From Trachipleistophora hominis (Eukaryota; Microsporidia; Pleistophoridae): 42,873 bases of DNA. The stretch covers positions 1-42,873 of the forward strand of contig JH994077.1 in the NCBI GenBank assembly GCA_000316135.1, given 5' to 3'. Position numbers and translations under genes: made by a program. The notes beneath the pieces are model-generated. The model did not search any database. It was given only the letters and a program-made list of their open reading frames with translations, and was not told where the DNA came from. This document shows positions 32,378 to 41,073 of the stretch, piece by piece; the stretch's first letter is position 1, and each line of letters opens with the position of its first letter.

Positions 32378-32880
32378 AAAGAACGTTCATTAGGAAATGA
32401 TACAGAGTTTGTATCATTTGATTTTACACACGAAACGATATTTGCTAGGAATAACTACTTCTGCAATTAAATACTTCTAAGTTTTATAAAAATTAATAAA
32501 GTTCTTGAACACAGTGCCAATAATAAATGCTGCAAATAAATACAGTTGAAAAAAATATTATTATTTGCTGTTTTCATACTTTTTTATTCAAACAGCGTGA
32601 GTAAAATGATTATTGACTATCTGTGAAAAAATTTGAACTAACTGTGATAAAGTAATCATATTTCTTAACCCATTCAAAATTATTTAACTGGTAAAAGGTT
32701 TTCTATAGTTTTAAAACCAAGTTATTGAAATATTGCTCATAATTGATTCTTTTCCTGTATTTTTCTCGTCCTGCTTTTTATTCTCGTTTTCTTTACCATC
32801 ATAAATCAGTGTTGTGCTACGCTTTTAAGAACCATCAATACCAAAAAGGTCCTTTTTATTTCTTGATATTCGTGTCTCTC
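32378..32880. other. Convergent intergenic spacer
   Basis: AT-rich gap between two convergent genes, containing possible polyadenylation-type AATAAA sequences on both strands (for example near 32500-32540). No gene was seen. Confidence 0.35.
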
Positions 32881-33669
32881 TCAACTGAACAACAGTACTT
32901 CTACTCCGCTTTTTAATAACACAAACACGGTGCTATTTACACATACAAAATCTACCACTCCTACCAAATTGAGATTTTCTACAAAACTCCTTTTGAAATA
33001 GTTCATTCTAAGTTTGTTATTTTTACATTCAAGAGAAAAATTATCGTTTACGAGTTTAGTAAGAGAAACACTACTTGACTGATCGCTCATAGTTTCCTTG
33101 GCGTTATCTTTAGCAGCATACTGTTTACCTCCCTTGTCATCCGTTTTATTCTTATCATCACGTCGCTCTGCAATTTGCTCACCATCACTCGCATCATTAT
33201 AATACGTTTTAACCACGCCATATCTGTCCCACACCTTTACACATTCTCCTATGTGTACATCAACTATATCGCTGATCTTCATCCAAAGTATAATTTTTTC
33301 CATTTCGCGATTGCATGCCTTCACGTTTTTTGACACTAAGGTGAGCATTACGTTGAACAGTAGGCGTAAAACTTGACGGCTCACACGATTCACCAGATAA
33401 TTTAAAATATGATTTTCGATCTTCTTTATTTTTGCCAGAATTATCCTATTTTTATTGCCTTTTGTATTTTTAATTTTATATCGGTAAATTATTATTGTGC
33501 TTGATTGCTGGATGAGAAGATAATTTGGTATGGCGTATAGATTGTCGATGACCATGTTTATGTGGAACGATTGTATGTTTTCGCCTTTTATGTCTACATG
33601 AGATGATGTGAACAAGAGCTTAGGTGTATCGGGCTTTGAGCAATGGAAAAGTGGATGTTTGGTCATCAT
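32881..33669 (-). CDS. Unknown protein (262 residues)
   Basis: The start is placed at the first ATG (33669); a TTG four codons upstream is not credible. The first 70 residues look beta-rich (LFTSSHVDIKGENIQSFHIN; NYLLIQQSSTIIIYRYKI), the middle is helical and basic (HILNYLVNRVSRQVLRLLF), residues about 170-200 are a polar acidic-basic linker, and the end is beta-like (LVGVVDFVCVNSTVFVLLKS). No catalytic motif or membrane segment is visible. It is convergent with the symplekin-like gene. I do not recognise the family; a diverged subunit of a conserved complex is possible. Confidence 0.6.
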   Translation of the reverse strand: MMTKHPLFHCSKPDTPKLLFTSSHVDIKGENIQSFHINMVIDNLYAIPNYLLIQQSSTIIIYRYKIKNTKGNKNRIILAKIKKIENHILNYLVNRVSRQVLRLLFNVMLTLVSKNVKACNREMEKIILWMKISDIVDVHIGECVKVWDRYGVVKTYYNDASDGEQIAERRDDKNKTDDKGGKQYAAKDNAKETMSDQSSSVSLTKLVNDNFSLECKNNKLRMNYFKRSFVENLNLVGVVDFVCVNSTVFVLLKSGVEVLLFS

Positions 33670-34009
33670 AAAAACAAACAAATACGATTATTTAAAAGTT
33701 GTTATGAAACGAAGTGTAAGAAAACATGGATGGTTAAATGCTGTGCAAAACGGGCTGCTAAAAATAACAAAAAATGCTATTCATCCAGAAATATGCGAGA
33801 ACACTAGTCTTTAATCATTTTTGTTATTAATTCGCAGGTAGATTGTCGTCAAGGGTATGATATTGGTTGAAAGAGCCGTGGTCATTTCGATAGTTTGCTG
33901 TAGTTTATTGAACAGTAACTTTATCATTTCTGTTCTCAAAACGGGATAAATGCTTAGCTATTTCGTATAATTCAGTACATCTTCAAAATTTTTAATTTTA
34001 TATTCTATT
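33670..34009. other. Intergenic, 5' flank of unknown gene
   Basis: AT-rich sequence; the 68-codon plus-strand run overlapping the start of the minus-strand gene looks like a shadow. No signal was recognised. Confidence 0.3.
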
Positions 34010-34222
34010 CTTTTTTTATTAAAAGTTCGTTTAATTAGTTCTTTCATATTCATTACCCAACCAAACATACTCTTCTGGTCCGCTGGGACCGACGATGATC
34101 ATCGGCCTTTGGTTCAATGAGGAAATTAGTGCACCGCCACGCGCACATCCCTACAACAACAAAAAGGTATGTGCAACCGTAGCAGTGATCTTAACACGAA
34201 AGTTATAACTTCTATGATATCC
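34010..34222 (-). repeat. LINE 3'-end repeat, copy 9 (most complete dispersed copy)
   Basis: On the minus strand this contains the pre-core part (TTTCGTGTTAAGATCACTGC, TACGGTTGCACATACC, TTGTTGTTGTAGGGATGTGC), the junction CACTAATTTCCTCATTGAAC, the core (CAAAGGCCGATGATCATCG, GGTCCCAGCGGACC) and the downstream tail (AGAAGAGTATGTTTGGTTGG, GTAATGAATATGAAAG). It aligns with 9400-9728 almost throughout, which links the dispersed repeats to the LINE. Confidence 0.75.
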
Positions 34223-34449
34223 TCTATCAAGAATATCATGAACTCGTACTTGTTAGTAAACACCAGCTATGCTACCTTGTCAATACAATGGTGGTTTAAA
34301 TTTGTATTATTGCAATTATTAACTCCCCATGTCAGCACTAAATATAAAGCCGCTGTATAGAAAAAAGCGTACACGTTTGAATAAAATTATTTTTGATAAG
34401 TTTTAGTTTCTGACCGTAACTATTTCTACATTTTAACAGAAGATGGAAA

Positions 34450-34753
34450 TTAATTCTTAACGCGAAGCGACATTTCGTCAAAATAATAAATATTTATCAT
34501 AAACGACTGCAGAACGAGCCTCTGAACATAGGAATTGTGCAATAATACATACTTCCTATTTATTTCTGAAATGTAAAATAAGCTTTTCCTTCTGAACTGA
34601 GCAATCAGCTTGCGAGCTGCTTTCTTTTTCTTGACTAAAAGAGTTTTATCTAAAAAAGCTGTTTCCTCATTTATATTGATTAACGAAGCGTAATGCTAAT
34701 GAACTAAGAAATGTACGATGGTCTGCAGAGTAAAATAAACGCGTACCACGCAT
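34450..34753 (-). pseudogene. Small gene split by a frameshift, unknown
   Basis: From an ATG at 34753 there are 28 codons (MRGTRLFYSADHRTFLSSLA...) to TGA at 34669-34667. A neighbouring frame, open from about 34704, runs to TAA at 34452-34450 with a very basic helical composition (FLDKTLLVKKKKAARKLIAQ; FRRKSLFYISEINRKYVLLH) and no ATG near its beginning. One indel in about 34667-34704 would join them into roughly 100 residues. A TATA-like element lies 20-30 bases upstream of the ATG. The basic helical part is faintly reminiscent of ESCRT-III N-termini, but I do not claim that family. Either a pseudogene or a sequencing error in a real small gene. Confidence 0.35.
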
Positions 34754-34856
34754 TTTAGTCTGGCTGTCAAGTTATTATAACCCGATTTACCGCTAAAAAC
34801 GATAAAACGGACGTGTAACATCAGCAGCCCAACTTACTGTCCAATTAATAATTTAA

Positions 34857-35978
34857 TTAATCGCTGTTGTCATCAAAAACTATTTTTTTGTTCTCATTTT
34901 CCTTGTACCTCTTGTTTCCCCTGTCTTTGGCATTTCTTCTATCGTTCTTGTTGAATCCTCCCCTGTCATTGAACCGTCTCTCTCTATTGTTACCTCTGCT
35001 GAATCCTTTGTCTCCGTCTCTTCTGTCCCTGCTAAAACCGCCATTGCCACGATCTCGTTTATCTTTCGGTTCGTTGATGAACAGCTTTCGCTCATCCATG
35101 TTAAACTTGTTGTTCAGCACCTTTCTCATATCCTGCTCGGTGTTAAACTCGATAAAACAGAATCCTCTGTTACGTTCCTCGTCCTCGTCAGTCGGCAACC
35201 TTACGTTCTTCACGTTGTACTTCGCAAACACCTTTTTTATGTCGTCAACGGTGGCCGTATACGGCAGATTCTTTACGAACAGACAGAAATTTCCGGCCTT
35301 TTTCGGTGTATCAATCACTATCTGACAGTCCAGCAGCGTTTTTCCGTTGTAGGTAAGCGCTTTCTTCGCAGACTGTGCGTTGCTAAACTCAACGTAACAA
35401 AATCCCTTGTTCTCGGATGTATCACGGTCCTTGGGCATGCGCACATTCACAACCTTCCCGATTTTGCCAAACTCTTCCTCAACCATAAGCTCCGTCACGT
35501 CCTTATCAAAACCTTTAACGAAGATCGTGGCATCATCGGATTGTGACTTATCCGACTGCTTGTTCGAGTTCGACTCTTGCGCGCTGCTAGACTCGGCGCT
35601 ACTCTTAGCATCAGATCCGCTTTCCTCCTGCTCAGCACCACTCTCCATCTTTTCCTTGGCATCGCTTGCATCATTCAAAGAACTGGCACAACTTGAATCT
35701 TCGCTCTCATCAAGGGCCGCCTTCTCAACTTTCTCGGACGTCTGCTGTTTGTTTCCTTTTTTGATGCTCTCAGCACTCGCATCTTCGCTCTCCTCCTCAG
35801 AGCTTACCTCCTCAGAATCACTTTGCTTCTCATCACTTGCACTTGCCTCCTTCGCATTTGCGCTCTCCTCTGAGTCGCTTATCTCCGTGCTGGCACTGCT
35901 CTCTGTGACCGATTGCTCACTTTCTGTGACACTGCTCTCGTCTTTCTTCTGCTGTTTTTTTAACTGTTTCTTAGCCAT
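34857..35978 (-). CDS. Nucleolin-like RNA-binding protein (two RRMs)
   Basis: The chosen start gives 373 residues. Residues 1-148 are an acidic Ser/Glu/Asp/Lys-rich region. RRM1 spans about 151-226 (RNP2 IFVKGF 152-157, RNP1 KGFCYVEF 191-198) and RRM2 about 232-305 (RNP2 LFVKNL 233-238, RNP1 RGFCFIEF 271-278). Residues 306-355 are a Gly/Arg/Asp/Asn-rich tail related to RGG boxes. Acidic stretch, tandem RRMs and Gly/Arg tail in this order is the layout of nucleolin/Nsr1/gar2, nucleolar proteins needed for pre-rRNA processing. The in-frame ATG at 36059 would add 27 residues, but CCCCC touches the ATG at 35978 with an AAAAATTTTT block seven bases further up, so 35978 is the start. Confidence 0.88.
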   Translation of the reverse strand: MAKKQLKKQQKKDESSVTESEQSVTESSASTEISDSEESANAKEASASDEKQSDSEEVSSEEESEDASAESIKKGNKQQTSEKVEKAALDESEDSSCASSLNDASDAKEKMESGAEQEESGSDAKSSAESSSAQESNSNKQSDKSQSDDATIFVKGFDKDVTELMVEEEFGKIGKVVNVRMPKDRDTSENKGFCYVEFSNAQSAKKALTYNGKTLLDCQIVIDTPKKAGNFCLFVKNLPYTATVDDIKKVFAKYNVKNVRLPTDEDEERNRGFCFIEFNTEQDMRKVLNNKFNMDERKLFINEPKDKRDRGNGGFSRDRRDGDKGFSRGNNRERRFNDRGGFNKNDRRNAKDRGNKRYKENENKKIVFDDNSD

Positions 35979-35997
35979 GGGGGCGAAAAATTTTTTT
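35979..35997 (-). promoter_or_regulatory. Microsporidian start-site signal of the nucleolin-like gene
   Basis: On the coding strand AAAAAAATTTTTCG is followed by CCCCC and the ATG. It is the same two-part signal as in front of beta-tubulin and decides the start against the upstream in-frame ATG. Confidence 0.6.
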
Positions 35998-36059
35998 GTT
36001 TTTATAAGAATAGGCCAAATCGGCATTTTGTACCGTACCACGAAAGAAGCATTCGCCAA

Positions 36060-36689
36060 TGTTTTGACATGCGTTCTGCACGTACTGTATGTGAATATAC
36101 AGGTTTATTTGCAAGAGCTTTATTTCCTGATCGAGTATTACTCGTTTGCTGTAAACTGTCGAGTATTCTTATCGATTTGACAGTCTCTTACACTCTCTTT
36201 GGCCATTGGACAGGCTGTGCTTAGAGCAAGAAAATTATATGCTCATTGCCGCCAACCAGAAAGGAAAAGCGGTGATGAAGTAGCATAGTATAGATTAAAA
36301 GTGGCAGAGTATCAAATCTGATGGTTAAAATCATTGAATAACATATAAATAGCTTTTCAATGAAAATTTTATATTTTTGTCGTTAAACGGGTGTGTACAG
36401 TCCGCAATTTATTTTTAATCCAGCCCAAGTTTATAAAACAGATTATAAAGGACGGCTATGTTGCCTATTTATGTTTATATACGAATAAAATTGTTAATTC
36501 AGTGTTAAGATAGTAAAATGATGCACTAGTCATATAAATTTAATTATATCTGTAAAATAGCTATCACATGACGTGATACGCTTGATTGGTGAATAGAATT
36601 AAGAAACTGTCGATTAAAAACATTCATATTTTTATAAATTGGTTGTTTAAGCATGTCGGACTAACGATATTCTATTGCGAATGCGGACA
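36060..36689. other. Intergenic with a short coding-like fragment
   Basis: At about 36178-36282 the plus strand reads SLTLSLAIGQAVLRARKLYA and HCRQPERKSGDEVA in one frame, then a TAG and YRLKVAEYQI. Codon use is unlike the AT-rich surroundings, so this may be a remnant of a gene or transposon. There is no start codon and no recognised family. Confidence 0.3.
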
Positions 36690-36820
36690 ATTTTTTAGTA
36701 AAACACAATTTAATTATCTTCTTCATACATATTATCTAATTCAACACATTCTTTTTGTCCACTGGGATCGACTAGCGAGTGTAGACAATTGATTTTCATG
36801 ACCCGTCGGCCTGTGAACAG
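36690..36820 (-). repeat. LINE 3'-end repeat, copy 10
   Basis: Minus strand: TGTTCACAGGCCGACGGGTC, an interrupted middle, then TCGATCCCAGTGGACAAAAA, GAATGTGTTGAATTAGATAA, TATGTATGAAGAAGATAATT and AAATTGTGTTTTACTAAA. The downstream tail is well preserved; the core carries an insertion of about 20 bases. Confidence 0.6.
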
Positions 36821-37009
36821 GTTAGACGACGATACAATTGTTTATTACATTAGAGCAGCACTCAAAATACGTTTTATTCTTCTTATTGATCTTTATCAGG
36901 AGATAAATGTTGACAAACTAAACAGTAATTACCAACTGCTTATTGTACAATTATTATCGTCTCTTGTTAGCATCAAATAAAGTATCTAAACGAATAACGA
37001 TGTGAGTAT

Positions 37010-37065
37010 TTTCTTTAGTAAAACTCAGTTTAGTTATCTCTTTCATACACACTACCTAATCAACC
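37010..37065 (-). repeat. LINE 3'-end repeat, copy 11 (tail only)
   Basis: Minus strand GGTTGATTAGGTAGTGTGTA, TGAAAGAGATAACTAAACTG, AGTTTTACTAAAG match the downstream tail of copies 2, 9 and 10. The core itself is not recognisable. Confidence 0.55.
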
Positions 37066-38654
37066 TTGATGGATGTATTTATTTCATTAAAATGATTGAT
37101 CTTTCGTGACCATGATATTTAGGAGGTTGAACTAACGCAAATCTGTAGCCTCAACAATAAGCATTTTCAGATCAAAGTAATTGGGATTGGAATGAGAACA
37201 CGATTTATCAATATAGAACAAATATTAATCTTTTTTACTGACCAGAATACGTTCTAATTAAGTAAATAAAATAGGCACGAATCACACGAATATAATGTTT
37301 CAATTACTACTATTCTAATTAACCTGTTTATAGAACAATGTGTGGAGTAACAAACTTTTAAAAGGAGTTATTTAGTCATTTTTTGTGTTTCTTTTCATCC
37401 AAATCACCTCTACACCGTTTGCGTTTGAGAGCAAGAATAAAAAAATTACTTCTGTGCTAGAATCAGTGTTTTAATCAATATCAACCGTAGAACGAGACCA
37501 GCAGCATCTTTAAACATGAAAATGACGTGGCGACGCCTCGTATTTTATTCTTATTAATAGATTATTATCCTTCATGTAAACATCAAATTAAGTATTCTCT
37601 CTAACTGTAACACTTAATAAAAAACAAAACAAATTTTATCTTTTTCGAACCAACCAATCATTTTGCATATTGTTCTTTTATCAGTATTAATTATAGAACG
37701 AATAACAATATTAAAATAACACTGACTATAAAATCCGTTTAATAGGTAATATGCAAAAGAATTTATGATCTTGTTCTGAAGCATTTCTCTTTGGAATATA
37801 GATTGTGGGTATCTTATATAAGACCTTGCATTGTTATGTTTGTTATTCTGCTTGAGTTAAACCAGGTGGTTAGTGTTGTTTTGGTGTAGTAGCCAAGGGC
37901 GTATTACAACTTTAGCTGGTAAAAAATGCGAAAAAAGTAAAGCAATCATGAATAAAGAAGAAAATTAATGATAGTAGAGAATATTACTATATGGTCATTG
38001 CTAAAGATACCTGTAAAACATATAAAATATAATGCTTATGTTAACGGTCATCGATTACAATCACATCATAAACACACAACTTCTGCGTGTATAACAATAC
38101 AATTCATAATTTTTAAAATTACATGTTTTTAATTGAAAATTCAACATCGTGTAGCATGTGGTAAGTTAGAAAAAGTAGACTAGAATTTGACCATGTTCAA
38201 GTTAATCGGACGAATACAGTCTTTTATACACCATTAACAAACAGCTTTAAATACTTATAAAGATATTAAATACTTATGAATATGTTAGTTATCTATTTTA
38301 TTACCATAATTACTAATTCTTCAATTTCAATGTTAATACCACGTAGCTATTCGCCAAAAAAATCTTTTTATTTAAAATTCATAAGGCTATAACATTTAGC
38401 TGTGGTTTTTCTCTTGCATAGGACGACTTTATGTGCCTACAGATATCAATCATGAAATCTTTCTATCAAAATATATAAAAGAATTTGTAAATATAGACCA
38501 TGATGCCTTTACAGATAGTTTTCGTGTATTTTTGTTCATTACGGTGTATAAATGAACAAGAATTTATACATTTGTTAGATGGTAATATTTAGCGGTAAAA
38601 TACTCGAGTAAATGAGCAACGTTCACGCCTGACCGAAACACTACCGGTAAATGA
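37066..38654. other. Gene desert
   Basis: AT-rich, no intact gene. Stretches such as GAACGAATAACAATATT near 37700 and GAACGAGACCAGCAG near 37490 may be further eroded repeat pieces, but the match is too weak to annotate. From about 38600 a plus-strand run (EQRSRLTETLPVNDVPRPED) leads into the next gene. Confidence 0.3.
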
Positions 38655-39023
38655 TGTACCGCGCCCAGAAGACAGCCTTCAAATATTCACAGATACTTTA
38701 AAAGAAGTACATCAGAAATAAGTGATATCGTATGCGGTAGTGACAGTCGCACGAGAAGCTATTTAAGTATGATGAGACCCCGACGTAACGTACATGATGT
38801 ACCGAACAATGAATATAGATCCAACATGCGGGATGTACCAATAAATATTTCCGCCAATCCGTACGAAATGGATAAGCGCTTCGTATTTAGTCCTTTGGGA
38901 ATCAAAACAAAAGTTCAAACTCTGGCAAAAAGTACATTCAAACAAGTGAAATACTGTTACAATTACCCTCGTTTACATATGAAACTGTGCAGAGGCTTAG
39001 CATGCTCCAAATTAAAATTATAG
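38655..39023 (+). pseudogene. Disrupted 5' part of the tail-anchored protein gene
   Basis: One frame is open from 38655 through ATGs at 38769 and 38772 to a stop at 39021-39023. It encodes RRQPSNIHRYFKRSTSE, then MMRPRRNVHDVPNNEYRSN and MRDVPINISANPYEMD. A DVP motif occurs twice here, and once more in a third frame further upstream (VNDVPRPED, about 38650). The downstream gene is open from 38891 in the -1 frame (KYIQTSEILLQLPSFTYETV), so a shift around 38891-39000 would join the two. I read this as the damaged or frameshifted N-terminal part of one gene; independent expression is less likely. Confidence 0.4.
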
Positions 39024-39538
39024 CAGAAAGAGACATAGTTGATTCATCTTTTACAAAGTGTTTTGACATGGATCACATATCCTGCGAGCTAGTAAGTGTT
39101 TCCCATGATCCGACGTGCAGAAAGTTCAAATACTCAATTGCCATTCTAAATGATCTGGAATGGGCCAGCGAATTCAACTCAGATTACAAACGAGTACAAC
39201 CTGCTAACAGTCCACAATTGCATATTTCCCCGAGAAGATATGATTCATGTCGCAGATCACCAATCGTATGTATGAATGAGCTGGAACAGACAGACGACCT
39301 CGACTCAATTTACGAAACATTACCTTTTTTTCAGACCAAACAACCGCATATTTCTTCAAGTAGATATAATTTACGTCAAGGATTAGTAATGGATAGGCAT
39401 GGAAGGCCGAACACATGTACACAACAATACACCCTAAGAGACTTGACCAACTCCTTAGTGTTTCGTACTTGTTGTCTCGGACTTGCGACTATCGTATTTT
39501 TAATTCTACTCGGTATCGGTTTGTACTTTCTTAGGTAA
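39002..39538 (+). CDS. C-terminally membrane-anchored protein, unknown
   Basis: The coding frame is open from 38891; the first ATG is 39002, giving 178 residues, and a GTG at 38987 is not a likely start. The protein is polar with two imperfect repeats (PQLHISPRRYDS and QPHISSSRYNLR) and ends in a single membrane segment (CCLGLATIVFLILLGIGLYF) with only two residues after it, so it is tail-anchored by topology. The short segment flanked by Arg and the variable N-terminal part are reminiscent of SNARE-like or other tail-anchored proteins, but no heptad SNARE core is visible. The real N-terminus is probably in the disturbed stretch upstream. Confidence 0.5.
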   Translation: MLQIKIIAERDIVDSSFTKCFDMDHISCELVSVSHDPTCRKFKYSIAILNDLEWASEFNSDYKRVQPANSPQLHISPRRYDSCRRSPIVCMNELEQTDDLDSIYETLPFFQTKQPHISSSRYNLRQGLVMDRHGRPNTCTQQYTLRDLTNSLVFRTCCLGLATIVFLILLGIGLYFLR

Positions 39539-39574
39539 AAGTATCTTCGTTTATTTTCCACCATGTCATAACAC

Positions 39575-39630
39575 ATTAACACTCTTCTAATCCACTAAGG
39601 TCAATCATGGTATTGACCTGTGATTTATGT
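39575..39630 (-). repeat. LINE 3'-end repeat, copy 12 (diverged)
   Basis: Minus strand CAGGTCAATACCATGATTGA, CCTTAGTGGATTAGAAGAGT matches the core with several substitutions. It lies just after the tail-anchored gene in opposite orientation. Confidence 0.5.
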
Positions 39631-40647
39631 TTTTTTAGCTATTTTTACTATTGTAATATATTGCACCAAAAAGTAATAACGGAGCAAGACCTTTCATTTT
39701 ATAGCTTGTTAGTTATAAAAGATGTATAGAAGCACCTCATTAACAATAAGATTCAGAGATCAAAACTAATAAATATAATTTTTTGTTCATTAAATCGCAC
39801 TTTTTATTATCTGGAAATATTGTCTAAGTAAAAAAGTAAATAATGATTCCATGAGAAGCATTCCATGGTGATAATTATCATGTCGTATGTATATTATTAA
39901 TATGTATGTGATATTTCATTTCCAAAAACTGTATATTTGCTAATTTTATAGTCATCGCTCGTTTTTGTTTCCTGACATTCCCTTATTTCACGTTTTAGGT
40001 TACATATATAACATACTCACTTTTTATATAAAACTCATTATAGAAAAGTTTTTATCGCCTTTGTGTTTTTCTTCAGCATACCTTACACATAGTGGCATTT
40101 TAGGTACGATTCCTTTCTTTTTTTACAAAATACTGGTTGATGAACAATTTTTTGGTGCTTTCAAGCAAATTATAATAGCTAAAATATTTATTTAAATGTA
40201 TCATGAGAGACCCGCGTTTCCTATAATAACCATTAATACTAAAGAATACGAGCTTAAATTGATTAGGTGTAATGAATAGTTCTTTATATGAAACCGTAAA
40301 TACCAAAATTATTACTCTCACGTGCTAACATCAAATGATTATCTTTCTTAAATAGCGAGAATAATCAAAAACTCTGGTTTCTCTTTTTTAAATCGGGCCA
40401 GAAACAAAAGGTAAAAATTAAAACCATTACTTGTAGACGTGCTTATCAATATACGTAAGAAGCTGAGTTTCTCTATAAACAGTTATTCATTAAATTTACA
40501 TTAAGAACAATAAAGAAAATATAATAAGTTAAGCCGAAAAGTAATGATATACAATCAGATATTTTTATTTCTTAAAAGAAAGAGTAATGCCGCTATTAAG
40601 AATAGCCTATACCGGTTTTATACGTAGAAAATAAAAGTGTTATATTA
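39631..40647. other. Intergenic with possible membrane-protein remains
   Basis: A plus-strand run of 83 codons without a start (about 39949-40197) is hydrophobic with polar breaks (LTHSGILGTIPFFFYKILVD). A second run ending near 40452 carries KSGQKQKVKIKTITCRRAYQ. They could be parts of a decayed transporter-like gene or chance. Nothing else was seen. Confidence 0.25.
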
Positions 40648-41073
40648 TCATTTTATATTTGGGTCTTGTTCCCTAAGCTTACCGCCTTTTCTCCTCATCA
40701 CGATTCGTTTCTTCCTTCTTGTCGTAGCGCTATTTATCTTTCCCTTCTTGTCTACGAGTGCGGTGCATTCTCTTCTATCTCCTGTTTTGCTCCGATCAGC
40801 ACTTTTTGATTGTACATTTCCACTTCTAAGAACACCTCTCTCCAGCGCAAACTTCTCTCTCATTCCCTTCATGTCACATACGACTTTTTCCATTTCAACT
40901 ACACACTCATCCATCATCTTTATCATCTTTCCGTAACGCACGTCACTGAAGTACTCGGTTTTTATTTTATTCGCGAGTAGCTCATTTCTATGTAGATTCA
41001 GTGATGTAATCGTACCTTTAAGTGATGAAAAGGTCTTTGAGAGCTTGTCGTTCAAGGAAGGTGTTTTTGTCAT
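40648..41073 (-). CDS. Small protein with helical N-terminus and basic tail, unknown
   Basis: This 141-residue protein has residues 1-75 helical, with a probable short coiled coil (KMIKMMDECVVEMEKVVCDM). The tail from about residue 85 is Lys/Arg/Ser-rich (KKGKINSATTRRKKRIVMRR) and would suit nuclear localisation or nucleic-acid binding. Length and layout recall small kinetochore or chromatin subunits, but no specific family is supported. The ATG at 41073 is the first in frame. The stop lies in TATTTGGG sequence at 40648. Confidence 0.6.
   Translation of the reverse strand: MTKTPSLNDKLSKTFSSLKGTITSLNLHRNELLANKIKTEYFSDVRYGKMIKMMDECVVEMEKVVCDMKGMREKFALERGVLRSGNVQSKSADRSKTGDRRECTALVDKKGKINSATTRRKKRIVMRRKGGKLREQDPNIK

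Noticed and set aside
34867..35325. 152-codon plus-strand run
   Set aside because: Antisense to the RRM2 and Gly/Arg tail of the nucleolin-like gene.
35407..36180. 257-codon plus-strand open run
   Set aside because: It is antisense to the nucleolin-like gene; its Ser/Leu-rich composition is the complement of the acidic Ser/Glu/Asp region.
36789..36980. 63-codon run starting within repeat copy 10
   Set aside because: Starts at TTG inside a repeat tail and shows no domain.
38769..39023. 84-codon frame as a separate gene
   Set aside because: It overlaps the tail-anchored gene and shares composition with its open upstream stretch; more likely the same gene in a shifted frame.
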